From: Candidatus Woesearchaeota archaeon
GTDB lineage: Archaea > Nanobdellota > Nanobdellia > SCGC-AAA011-G17 > GW2011-AR20
Direction of reading: 5' to 3'
Assembly: GCA_018302915.1 (NCBI GenBank)
Contig: JAGVZB010000004.1
Location: 1-10,811, forward strand
Length of the DNA: 10,811 nucleotides
Shown here one piece after another: positions 1 to 7,262 of this stretch. Both the position numbers and the translations under genes were made by a program. The notes beneath the pieces are model-generated. The model was not told the DNA's origin. It worked only from the letters and a program-made list of their open reading frames with translations, and searched no databases. The stretch's first letter is position 1; each line of letters starts with the position of its first letter.

Positions 1-249
1 CACTGGAAAATCCATTATTGGTGACTTTTTAGTCAAATACCATAAATTTGTTTCTGGATTGTATAGAAAAGCTTCTCTTGTCCAGTTTCCGTTTCTTGAT
101 TTTCCTTCCTGCATCCTTAATCTTGCATTTTGCTCTAAAGAAATTATGCTATAACCATCTTTTTCTAAAGCTTGTTTTGCCTTATCAAAAGATGCATCTA
201 CATAAGCTGAATACATTCCTCTTGGTTGAATATCCTGTATTATTTTCAT
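1..249 (-). CDS. Unrecognised protein, N-terminal 83 residues (runs off the window)
   Basis: An open frame reads leftwards from an ATG at 249-247 to the window edge without a stop, giving 83 residues starting MKIIQDIQPRGMYSAYVDAS. I do not recognise the family. The visible part is polar and aromatic-rich, with no signal peptide or membrane segment; a likely helix (FDKAKQALEKDGYS) is followed by an Arg/Asn/Trp-rich stretch (RLRMQEGKSRNGNWTREAF). The start is supported by GAGGT five bases upstream and by a good TATA box at 280-287. The gene points the same way as the RNAP operon, 68 bases beyond the rpoA2 stop, but its own promoter suggests separate transcription. Its arginine codons are mostly AGA, whereas the adjacent rpo genes often use AGG. 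It stands where the L30e/NusA/S12/S7 genes lie in many archaea, and does not resemble any of them. Confidence 0.75.
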   Translation of the reverse strand, partial: MKIIQDIQPRGMYSAYVDASFDKAKQALEKDGYSIISLEQNARLRMQEGKSRNGNWTREAFLYNPETNLWYLTKKSPIMDFPV

Positions 250-253
250 TTTT

Positions 254-258
254 ACCTC
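254..258 (-). promoter_or_regulatory. Shine-Dalgarno sequence of the partial gene
   Basis: Read on the minus strand, GAGGT is followed by four bases and the ATG at 249. It decides the start of the partial gene. The predicted transcript start lies only a few bases further upstream, so the leader would be little more than this site. Confidence 0.65.
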
Positions 259-279
259 AGAATCAGTGTAAATTTGATG

Positions 280-294
280 TTTATAAACCTTTCT
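280..294 (-). promoter_or_regulatory. Archaeal BRE/TATA promoter of the partial gene
   Basis: Minus strand AGAAAGG (BRE-like, 288-294) runs directly into TTTATAAA (TATA, 280-287). The inner edge of the TATA box is 31 bases from the ATG at 249. This predicts a start around 256-260 and a roughly 8-10 nt leader containing the GAGGT site. The TATA lies in the 68-nt gap after rpoA2. No strong T-run terminator is visible in that gap, so read-through from the rpo operon is possible. Confidence 0.65.
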
Positions 295-317
295 TTTTTG
301 TTACTACTTTAAAATTA

Positions 318-1469
318 TTATTTCTTCTTTCCCTTGACAGCATCTTCCTTCATTGTAGCGACTAAATCAGGCAGCCCAGTGCCAAGAGGAACAGGCTGAT
401 TAAGCATTACATTCTCAATGACAGAATTTAAATTATCAACTTCTCCTATCAAAGATGCATTTACTATGTGCTTTATTGGAGTTTCAAAGGAAGCTCTTGC
501 CAGGACAGATTCTTTTTCAGAGGTTATTCCGGTTCTTGTTATTCCTTTTATGACTCCTGTATTTGTCATCACGTCTGCCAGGAACATTATATGCCTTATA
601 TCAATATCCAGTCCCTGATTTTTTATTACTTCAACAGCTTCATCAATTATTATTTTTCTTGCTGCCTCTATCCCCAATAAATCAGCAATGACAAAAGGAT
701 TGTTTGTTGTTGTCTTTGTCTCGTCAACCCCTTCAACTTTGAAAATATCCTTCAGGTTGTCGGTTGTGCAGTAGATTATGTACTCATTCTCCTGTTTTAC
801 GGGCGTTACTTGCTCTACGCCTTTAACCCCTTTTATTGCAGCATATTTCAGCTTCTCTTTTAACTTGTACAGGCCTGATAATGAATCTTTTTCTTTTGGT
901 TTTATCCTTAATGTCCCGTTGTCATCCTTGACATCAAGATCCTTCAGGCTTTCCTTTAATACATTGACAACATGTGTTTCAGTTATTTTCAGTTCCTTCA
1001 TCTCTTTCTTGTTCAGCAAAACTTCTATCCTGAATTGTGTCAGGTTGAATGAAAACTCGTCAGAAATATCCTTCAGCTTTGTTTCCTTGATTGATGCAGC
1101 TATTGCCTTTACTTTGTCAACGTCAGTCTTGTACCCGTGCTTCAGATAAATTTTTGTTAAGGGTGTTGAGGGGCTTTTTCTTGCATCGAATAATTCTATC
1201 AGCCTTGTCAAGCCAAGTGTCAGGCTCATCTCTGCAACACCTGCAAAGTGAAAAACCCTCAATATCATCTGTGTTCCTGGCTCACCGAATGATTCTGCAG
1301 TTATGATTCCTATTGCTTCGCCGGGATTTATCTTTGCTTTTTCATATTCTTCGCTTACTCTTTTCAGTACTTTTTTTCTTGAACTTTGATCCATGCCTTT
1401 TGTCAATTCCTTAATCTCATTCATTGAAGATTCAGGTATGTTGCTAAATTCTTCATAAATGCTAGACAT
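318..1469 (-). CDS. rpoA2: DNA-directed RNA polymerase subunit A'' (Rpo1C)
   Basis: This is the C-terminal third of the largest RNAP subunit, 383 residues and normal for the family; with RpoA1 it forms the active centre and clamp base. The trigger-loop region is at residues 58-92: GEPGTQMILRVFHFAGVAE, then TLGLTRLIELFDARKSPSTP. The catalytic histidine (H74) and Q67 are present, but the two threonines usual in QMTLxTFH are I69 and V72, and the usual Pro of GLPRLIE is T88. The C terminus carries the expected clamp/jaw features: GVIKGITRTGITSEKESVLARAS-like sequence, and near residues 360-366 the PLGTG motif. The start overlaps the end of rpoA1 by 8 bases, with GAGGT 8 bases upstream of the ATG inside rpoA1, implying translational coupling. 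It is the last gene of the operon. The split from RpoA1 is the normal archaeal arrangement, not a frameshift. Confidence 0.98.
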   Translation of the reverse strand: MSSIYEEFSNIPESSMNEIKELTKGMDQSSRKKVLKRVSEEYEKAKINPGEAIGIITAESFGEPGTQMILRVFHFAGVAEMSLTLGLTRLIELFDARKSPSTPLTKIYLKHGYKTDVDKVKAIAASIKETKLKDISDEFSFNLTQFRIEVLLNKKEMKELKITETHVVNVLKESLKDLDVKDDNGTLRIKPKEKDSLSGLYKLKEKLKYAAIKGVKGVEQVTPVKQENEYIIYCTTDNLKDIFKVEGVDETKTTTNNPFVIADLLGIEAARKIIIDEAVEVIKNQGLDIDIRHIMFLADVMTNTGVIKGITRTGITSEKESVLARASFETPIKHIVNASLIGEVDNLNSVIENVMLNQPVPLGTGLPDLVATMKEDAVKGKKK

Positions 1470-3984
1470 TTGCCTTTACCTCTCTGACTATCCTTTGGAT
1501 ATTCACATTACCGCCCTCTGTCTTGGACACATCAAGTCCATCATCTCCAAAATTAAACTGGATTATTTTCCCGCTTGCATCCCTTACAGTATTATCATAT
1601 TCAATTCTCATGTCCTGCAGTGCATTTGCAAGCCTTCTGTATAAATAACCTGACTTTGGTGTCCTTAATGCAGTGTCCATAAGGCTGTCCCTCCCTGTTA
1701 TTGAATGGAAGAAAAATTCAGAGGGTGTTAACCCCTGCTTGTATCCATCTTTTATGAATCCTTTTGATTCAGGGCTTAATTCACCTTTTTTATAAAGCGA
1801 CAAAGTCCTTTTCTTATAGCCTATGTTAATTCTTGATTCACCCATTGCCTGCTGACCGACCATTGCAGCCATCTGTGCCAGGTTCAAGAAGTTGCCTCTT
1901 GCCCCTGATCTTGCCATGATTATTGTTGGATTGTCCTCTGAAACATTCTCATAGACATTCTCTCCTATCTTGTCCCTTAGCTGGTTCAGCTGCCTCAATA
2001 TCAATGTTTCAACTGTCTGCTCTGCACTCATTCCAGGAAGCAATTCCAGTTTCTTTTTCTGATAATCATCAATTGTTTCATTGATTTTATTTTCAACATA
2101 ACTTAATTTTTCCTTGTTCTTTGCCAGAACATCCTTTGACAGGTCAGTGTCTGATATGGATGATGTAAATCCCTTCCTGAACAAAATCTCTATGCCCAGC
2201 CTGAATATTTTATTTATTAATTCTATCCCTGCATCCTCTCCATAAACTGCATATAATCTCCTTATCAGGGTGCCGTTGTCTTCTCCTATTGTTGCCTTGT
2301 CAATTACTCCTTCTGTTAATTTTCCATTTTTTATTATGACATCCTTCTTTTCCTTTGAGCTTCCTATGAAGTTCAGATTATCAGGCAGTATTGCAGAAAA
2401 AATATCCTTGCCATCCAGAGTTTTGGTTGATTTCAGGTTGGAAAAATCCTTTACGCCTATTGAGTATAATATGTCAATGGCTTCCTCCCTGTCTATCTTC
2501 AGGTATTTGGTAAGTAAGTAATTTCCGCTGATTGCATCTGTTGTTGTTCCTATTATGTTAAGTCCGTTCTTTGGGCTTATCAGCTGTGTCTGTACATCCA
2601 TCAGTATTTCTGCCTCAGCCCTTGATTCTTCCGTCTGCGGGACATGCAGGTTCATTTCATCGCCGTCAAAATCTGCATTGTAAGGTGTGCATACTGCAGG
2701 ATTTAACCTAAAAGATTTCCCCGGCATTATCCTTATTTTATGGCACATTATTGACATCCTGTGCAGGGAAGGCTGTCTGTTGAATACCACTACATCCTTG
2801 TTTAACAAATGTCTTTCAACGATGCATCCCGGCTGCAATTCTTCAAGTATCTGCTCTTTTGTGCCATCAGTTACCTTCTTCTTTTTTCCGTCTATTGAAT
2901 AGAAATAATTAACTCCAGGGTATATTTCAGAGCCATTCTCTATAAACTTCCTCAAGTAATTTATGTTCCATTCTGTGACTCTTTCAGGAATTGTAAGTTC
3001 CATTGCTATTACCAGAGGAACACCCACTTCATTGAACCTTATTCTTGGATCCGGAGTTATGAAAGTCCTTGCAGAGAAATTAACCCTCTTCCCTGCTAAA
3101 TTATATCTAAATCTTCCTTCCTTTGATTTTATCCTTTCAGTTAATGTCTTTAATGGCTGACCTCCCCTATGCCTTGCCGGAGGCACAGAAGCAATTGCAT
3201 TATCAAAATAAGTTGTTATGTGATACTGCAGTAAATCCCATAAATCCTCTACAATGATTTCAGGGGCTCCTGCATTTATATTTTCAAATAATCTCTGGTT
3301 TATCCTGACAATATCGGATAGCTTATGTGTTAAGTCATCTTCAGATCTTTCTCCTGTCTCTAGTGTTATTGAAGGTCTCATTGTTACGGGAGGCACCGGG
3401 AAATTTGACAGTATTGTCCACTCTGGCCTGAAAAATTTTGGATCAAATCCTATCATGCTGAGTTCATTGTCAGATATCTTTTCAAACCTTGCCTGCATCT
3501 CTATTGTGGATAATCTCCTGTCACCTTCAACAAAGCTTGTTGGCTTTTCAATCTTGAATGAATACTGCTTTGAGCCGCAATGAGGGCATTTCTTGGCATT
3601 TTTCAGGAAAAGCAACAATTCCTTCCTGGTTCTCTTCTTGTCCTTTAACTTCTCTTCTGTAATTAATATCTTATTGCAGTCCCTGCAAAAGCTTCTTAAT
3701 GTTAGGATGATTATGTCGACATATTTCACATGAACAACAGGCCTTGCAAGCTCCATGTATCCGAAATAGCCCGGGCAGTCCCTTAATTTCTTTCCATCTG
3801 TAGGGCACACCAATCCTGGATCAATGACTCCCATTCTTACATCCATCAATCCTCCATCAACGGGATAGCCTTCCCTGTCATAAAGCTCCGGAGTTACAAC
3901 TTTGCATACTGCCATCTTCTTTATTATTTCAGGAGAAAGCAATCCGAATGATATCCTTCCGACTTTTTTGTATATGTAATTCAT
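1462..3984 (-). CDS. rpoA1: DNA-directed RNA polymerase subunit A' (Rpo1N)
   Basis: This is the N-terminal two-thirds of the largest RNAP subunit (840 residues, slightly short for archaea), which holds the catalytic Mg ions. In order it shows the clamp core (1-100), a zinc site C100/C103...C133/C136, the DLTHKL and RINQRL helices (218-232), the switch/lid region GRFRYNLAGKRVNFSART (290-307), the catalytic NADFDGD (436-442), the funnel (690-745) and the bridge helix (about 755-790). Oddities: the first clamp zinc motif reads C60-P-T-D63...C70-P-G-Y73, so two of four ligands are missing; the bridge helix has P776 where Ala is nearly universal and lacks two hinge glycines (T763, S767); and funnel RTLPHF reads RTLSLY (726-731). 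The ATG follows the rpoB1 stop by one base; no close SD is visible, so re-initiation is likely. The last codons overlap rpoA2. Confidence 0.98.
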   Translation of the reverse strand: MNYIYKKVGRISFGLLSPEIIKKMAVCKVVTPELYDREGYPVDGGLMDVRMGVIDPGLVCPTDGKKLRDCPGYFGYMELARPVVHVKYVDIIILTLRSFCRDCNKILITEEKLKDKKRTRKELLLFLKNAKKCPHCGSKQYSFKIEKPTSFVEGDRRLSTIEMQARFEKISDNELSMIGFDPKFFRPEWTILSNFPVPPVTMRPSITLETGERSEDDLTHKLSDIVRINQRLFENINAGAPEIIVEDLWDLLQYHITTYFDNAIASVPPARHRGGQPLKTLTERIKSKEGRFRYNLAGKRVNFSARTFITPDPRIRFNEVGVPLVIAMELTIPERVTEWNINYLRKFIENGSEIYPGVNYFYSIDGKKKKVTDGTKEQILEELQPGCIVERHLLNKDVVVFNRQPSLHRMSIMCHKIRIMPGKSFRLNPAVCTPYNADFDGDEMNLHVPQTEESRAEAEILMDVQTQLISPKNGLNIIGTTTDAISGNYLLTKYLKIDREEAIDILYSIGVKDFSNLKSTKTLDGKDIFSAILPDNLNFIGSSKEKKDVIIKNGKLTEGVIDKATIGEDNGTLIRRLYAVYGEDAGIELINKIFRLGIEILFRKGFTSSISDTDLSKDVLAKNKEKLSYVENKINETIDDYQKKKLELLPGMSAEQTVETLILRQLNQLRDKIGENVYENVSEDNPTIIMARSGARGNFLNLAQMAAMVGQQAMGESRINIGYKKRTLSLYKKGELSPESKGFIKDGYKQGLTPSEFFFHSITGRDSLMDTALRTPKSGYLYRRLANALQDMRIEYDNTVRDASGKIIQFNFGDDGLDVSKTEGGNVNIQRIVREVKANV
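1478..1482 (-). promoter_or_regulatory. Shine-Dalgarno sequence for rpoA2, inside rpoA1
   Basis: Minus strand GAGGT lies eight bases before the rpoA2 ATG at 1469 and within the last codons of rpoA1. It supports this ATG and means ribosomes could load independently at the overlapping junction as well as by re-initiation. Confidence 0.6.
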
Positions 3985-3985
3985 T

Positions 3986-5788
3986 TTAGTATTTTGATTT
4001 CAACTCCAGTTTTGGATATATGCACAAAGCCTTCAGCTCATCCAGCAATAGCTTGAATGCATAGCTTATTTCAACATTGTTAACTTCCACATTTTCCCCG
4101 TATAAGGGGCATGTGCTTTTGTTCTTTCTTATATCATGGATTGCAACCAACCCTGATTTCTCTGATATTGGCAATACTGTCCTGTCAGAATCAAATCTTT
4201 CCTTTAACAATAATGATGCTCCATGAGCTATGAAACAGTCCTTCTCCATTTCTCCAAGCCTTAACCCGCCGCCTTTTCCTCTTCCTTCAACAGGCTGTCT
4301 TGTCAGCAATTGTATCCTTCCATAAGCTCTTGCATGAAGCTTGTTTGCAACCATGTGCTCTAGTTTAAGGTAATACATGTTTCCGACGAATATCCTTACT
4401 TCATACCTTTCCCCTGTAATTCCATTGTACATGATCTCGGTTCCATTATCCTTGAATCCGAATTTTTCAAGTTCATCCCTCAGCTTTTCTTCCGGATAAA
4501 CATCAAATGTTGTTGAATCAACTTGTAATCCTTTCAAAGCTGAAACTTTTCCGGCTAAAGCTTCAAGAAGATGTGATATTGTCATTCTTGATGGTATTCC
4601 GTGCGGTGAGAAAATAAGGTCAGGTGTTATTCCTGATGCTGTGAATGGCATGTCCTCATGAGGCACTAACATTCCTATGACTCCTTTCTGTCCGTGCCTT
4701 GAAGCGAATTTATCCCCTATCTCCGCAATTCTGTTATCTCTCATCTTAACCTGGACTATTTTGTTTCCATCTTCATTTTCTGTTATTATTATAGTATCAA
4801 CGATTCCATTTTCACCATATTTTACCGTCGTTGAGGTTTCCCTCCTTGTTGATGCAGCAACTGAGAATTCCTCCAGCTCACCCAGGAATCTTGGTGGTGA
4901 TGTTTTTCCTATTATGACATCTTCCTGGTTTACTTTTGCCCCTGTGTATACAATGCCGTCATCCTCCAATAGCCTATAGTCCGTCTCTGATTTGTAACCT
5001 TTAACTTCCTTGTCAGGGATTGATATCTCATCGACTAATCCTCCAGAGTATCTCATTTCTTCTGTAAGATATGGCCTGAAGAATGTTGATCTTGCAAAAC
5101 CTCTCTGCACGGATCCTTTATTGACAACTATAGCATCCTCCATGTTGTAGCCTTTGTACGACATTATTGCAATTACAACATTTTGTCCTGCAGGATGCTT
5201 GTCATAGTTAAGCACATCATGCATGAATGACTTGACCAAAGGCCTCTGTGGATAATGCAATATAGAAACATCAGTGTCCATCCTTGAATGGAAATTTGAC
5301 GAATACAGCCCCAAGGACTGCTTCTGGATTTTATTACCTCTTATCAGCCTTGAAGAAGATCCATAATTTGAATAAGGTATCAAGGATAGCAATAACCCAA
5401 GTATGGCTATTGATGATATTTCCATGTGGGTGTGATCTTTTGTCAGTTCATTCTCATCAAGTGCAACCAGTGCATTTTCCTCCTCTGAAGCATCAAGGTA
5501 TTCAAGGATTCCTTCCTTGATCAAAGAGTCCCATGTAATTTCATTATTGACCAGCTTGTCCACACACTCTTTGGTCATCAATGATTTTCCGTCTTCAACC
5601 CTGACTAAAAGCCTGATGGATCTTCCTTTTGTTGTGTTGATGTAAACCTCGTTGAATTCCTCGTTGTGATAAATGCTCATGTCAGGATGGAACTTGGAAG
5701 TTCTTCTTTTTTCCTTTACATCCTTCACAAATCCATCTATGTTTTCAACATTGCCTACAAATTTTTCATTCAAGTATACATCAAACAT
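3986..5788 (-). CDS. rpoB1: DNA-directed RNA polymerase subunit B' (Rpo2C)
   Basis: This is the C-terminal half of the second-largest RNAP subunit (600 residues, full length). It forms the wall and hybrid-binding domain, contributes active-site lysines, and ends in the clamp-anchor region. Recognisable elements are VEDGKSLMT (65-72), EGILEYLDASEEENA (92-106), HYPQRPLVK (178-186), GQNVVIAIMSYKGYNMEDA (201-219), GDKFASRHGQKG (358-369, with lysines K360 and K368), FSPHGIPSRMT (393-403), GGGLRLGEMEKDC (506-518) and SYAFKLLLDEL (575-585). Oddities: the C-terminal zinc ribbon keeps only one cysteine (S542, S545, C560, Y563 instead of four Cys), and the SPRN-type motif near the hybrid is SSRL (145-148). 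It overlaps rpoB2 by 8 bases (ATGTTTGA), with GAGGT 14 bases upstream. Its stop lies one base from the rpoA1 start. Confidence 0.98.
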   Translation of the reverse strand: MFDVYLNEKFVGNVENIDGFVKDVKEKRRTSKFHPDMSIYHNEEFNEVYINTTKGRSIRLLVRVEDGKSLMTKECVDKLVNNEITWDSLIKEGILEYLDASEEENALVALDENELTKDHTHMEISSIAILGLLLSLIPYSNYGSSSRLIRGNKIQKQSLGLYSSNFHSRMDTDVSILHYPQRPLVKSFMHDVLNYDKHPAGQNVVIAIMSYKGYNMEDAIVVNKGSVQRGFARSTFFRPYLTEEMRYSGGLVDEISIPDKEVKGYKSETDYRLLEDDGIVYTGAKVNQEDVIIGKTSPPRFLGELEEFSVAASTRRETSTTVKYGENGIVDTIIITENEDGNKIVQVKMRDNRIAEIGDKFASRHGQKGVIGMLVPHEDMPFTASGITPDLIFSPHGIPSRMTISHLLEALAGKVSALKGLQVDSTTFDVYPEEKLRDELEKFGFKDNGTEIMYNGITGERYEVRIFVGNMYYLKLEHMVANKLHARAYGRIQLLTRQPVEGRGKGGGLRLGEMEKDCFIAHGASLLLKERFDSDRTVLPISEKSGLVAIHDIRKNKSTCPLYGENVEVNNVEISYAFKLLLDELKALCIYPKLELKSKY

Positions 5789-7262
5789 TTTTCAGTCCGC
5801 TTACCTCAAGCTGCTTTTTTATTTTATCTTCATTGACATCTTCTTCTGATATTCTTGCCAGCATGGCTAAATTTTTCCTCAAACCAATAGGGGTTCCTTC
5901 AGGTGTCTCAATGGGGCATAATCTTCCAAAATGAGTCGGATGCAAAGCCCTTGCTTCAAAATTTTCCTGCGTTGAGCTTAGCAATGAAACAACCCTCTGC
6001 AGATGAGACAGAGTAGCAAGGTAATTTGTCCTGTCCATGTTCTGCGAGACTCCTTTTCTTCCGCCTATCCAGGAACCGGTGGCCATTGCACTTTTTATTC
6101 TTGAAGTCAAAAGCTGATCCCTAATGATTATTTTTATTGATTGGAATTTTCCTCTTTTAACAAGCCTCTGGAAATTATACAGCATATCCTGAATAAGTGA
6201 TGCCATGTTTACCCTGAACAAATCCTCCAGCAAATCCCCGGAAAGCTTTAACCTCTTGTTCATGTAATGATCCTTTGCTTCCTGCTTTATTTCTTCCTTC
6301 GACACCATCAAAAATCTCTTTATATATTTGCACAGGTTATATGCCTTGAACATTCTCATTTCCTTTGAAGAGCCTATATGCGGCAGTACATACTTGTCAA
6401 ACATCTCAAGGATTCTTTTTTTCCTGTCTTCCTGCTGTGCCATCCCTATTTTCTTTGCAAGGAATTCTATGGCATCATCCTGTGTCTTGATTTCAACATT
6501 TTCATAAAGGTTTATGAATACATCATCATATTGGTTGTCCTCTGAAATGAATCTTGCTATGTCCTCGTCTTTAACCAACCCTAAAGCTTTTATCATGGCA
6601 ATTGCTGATACCCTGTTAAACCTCGTAACCGTCAGATAGATAGATCCTGTCTTCATTTGCTCGATGACATGCGGAATCCTGTATGAGCCCTTTTCAGAAT
6701 ACACCCTTCCTACAAAAGGGCTCGGGCCGACTTTGCTTTTTTCAACGAAGAATTTATTTGAAACAAGATCCTCCACGATGATCAGGACTCTTTCATTTCC
6801 ATTAAGTATGAAATAACCTCCTGGGTCATTTGAATCCTCGTAATGCTCCATCAACTTTTCATTTGACAGCCCATTCAGATTGCAATATTTTGACTTGACC
6901 ATTATTGGGATTTTTCCTATTAATGCCTTGAATGATTCCCTTTCAACACCGTCGATAATAGCACTTACATTAAGATAAACCGGGGCTGAATAGGTTAATT
7001 TCCTGATTCTTGCCTCGATCGGGAAAACTTTTCTCTTCGAGCCGTCAGATTCAACTATCTGCGGTCTTTCAACTTCAATCTTTCCCAGCTTTATCTTGAA
7101 CTCAGAAACCTCCGAAGGAATTATCGTCGGGAGAACCTGCTGGGTTTCATCAATAATCTTTTGGATGCCCCTGTCCATGAAATTATTGAAAGATTTTATG
7201 TTTGATTCTACAAAAGAATGCTTTTCAAAATAATTTTTTATTACGTCCTTGTATCTGTACAT
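5781..7262 (-). CDS. rpoB2: DNA-directed RNA polymerase subunit B'' (Rpo2N)
   Basis: This is the N-terminal half of the second-largest RNAP subunit (493 residues), covering protrusion, lobe and the start of the fork. Diagnostic stretches are the DPGGYFILNGNERVLI segment (about 146-161), KDHYMNKRLKLSGDLLEDLFR (about 329-349), MATGSWIGGRKGVSQNMDRTNYLA (the ATGNW motif with Asn changed to Ser) and, near the C terminus, ARALHPTHFGRLCPIETPEG (about 446-465) followed by GLRKNLAMLARIS. It ends soon after this point, as usual where archaeal rpoB is split. The start codon overlaps the rpoH stop (TAATG), with no SD visible, so translation is probably coupled to rpoH. The final codons overlap the rpoB1 start by 8 bases. 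A split rpoB is typical of many euryarchaea and some DPANN, and absent from Crenarchaeota. Confidence 0.98.
   Translation of the reverse strand: MYRYKDVIKNYFEKHSFVESNIKSFNNFMDRGIQKIIDETQQVLPTIIPSEVSEFKIKLGKIEVERPQIVESDGSKRKVFPIEARIRKLTYSAPVYLNVSAIIDGVERESFKALIGKIPIMVKSKYCNLNGLSNEKLMEHYEDSNDPGGYFILNGNERVLIIVEDLVSNKFFVEKSKVGPSPFVGRVYSEKGSYRIPHVIEQMKTGSIYLTVTRFNRVSAIAMIKALGLVKDEDIARFISEDNQYDDVFINLYENVEIKTQDDAIEFLAKKIGMAQQEDRKKRILEMFDKYVLPHIGSSKEMRMFKAYNLCKYIKRFLMVSKEEIKQEAKDHYMNKRLKLSGDLLEDLFRVNMASLIQDMLYNFQRLVKRGKFQSIKIIIRDQLLTSRIKSAMATGSWIGGRKGVSQNMDRTNYLATLSHLQRVVSLLSSTQENFEARALHPTHFGRLCPIETPEGTPIGLRKNLAMLARISEEDVNEDKIKKQLEVSGLKNV
5803..5807 (-). promoter_or_regulatory. Possible Shine-Dalgarno sequence for rpoB1, inside rpoB2
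   Basis: Minus strand GAGGT lies 14 bases before the rpoB1 ATG at 5788. The spacing is longer than usual, so its role is uncertain. The same pentamer precedes rpoA2 and the partial gene at 249, while rpoH, rpoB2 and rpoA1 show none nearby. Confidence 0.35.

Noticed and set aside
48..365. Plus-strand open frame of 105 codons
   Set aside because: It lies antisense across the partial gene, the promoter and the rpoA2 end. The minus-strand frame at 1-249 has SD and TATA support; the hydrophobic Phe/Leu-rich translation is typical of antisense AT-rich DNA.
1462..7262. Adjacent partial-looking rpoB and rpoA halves could be frameshifted single genes
   Set aside because: Split A'/A'' is normal for archaea, split B''/B' is normal for many; each half has its own start, overlaps cleanly and breaks at the usual place.
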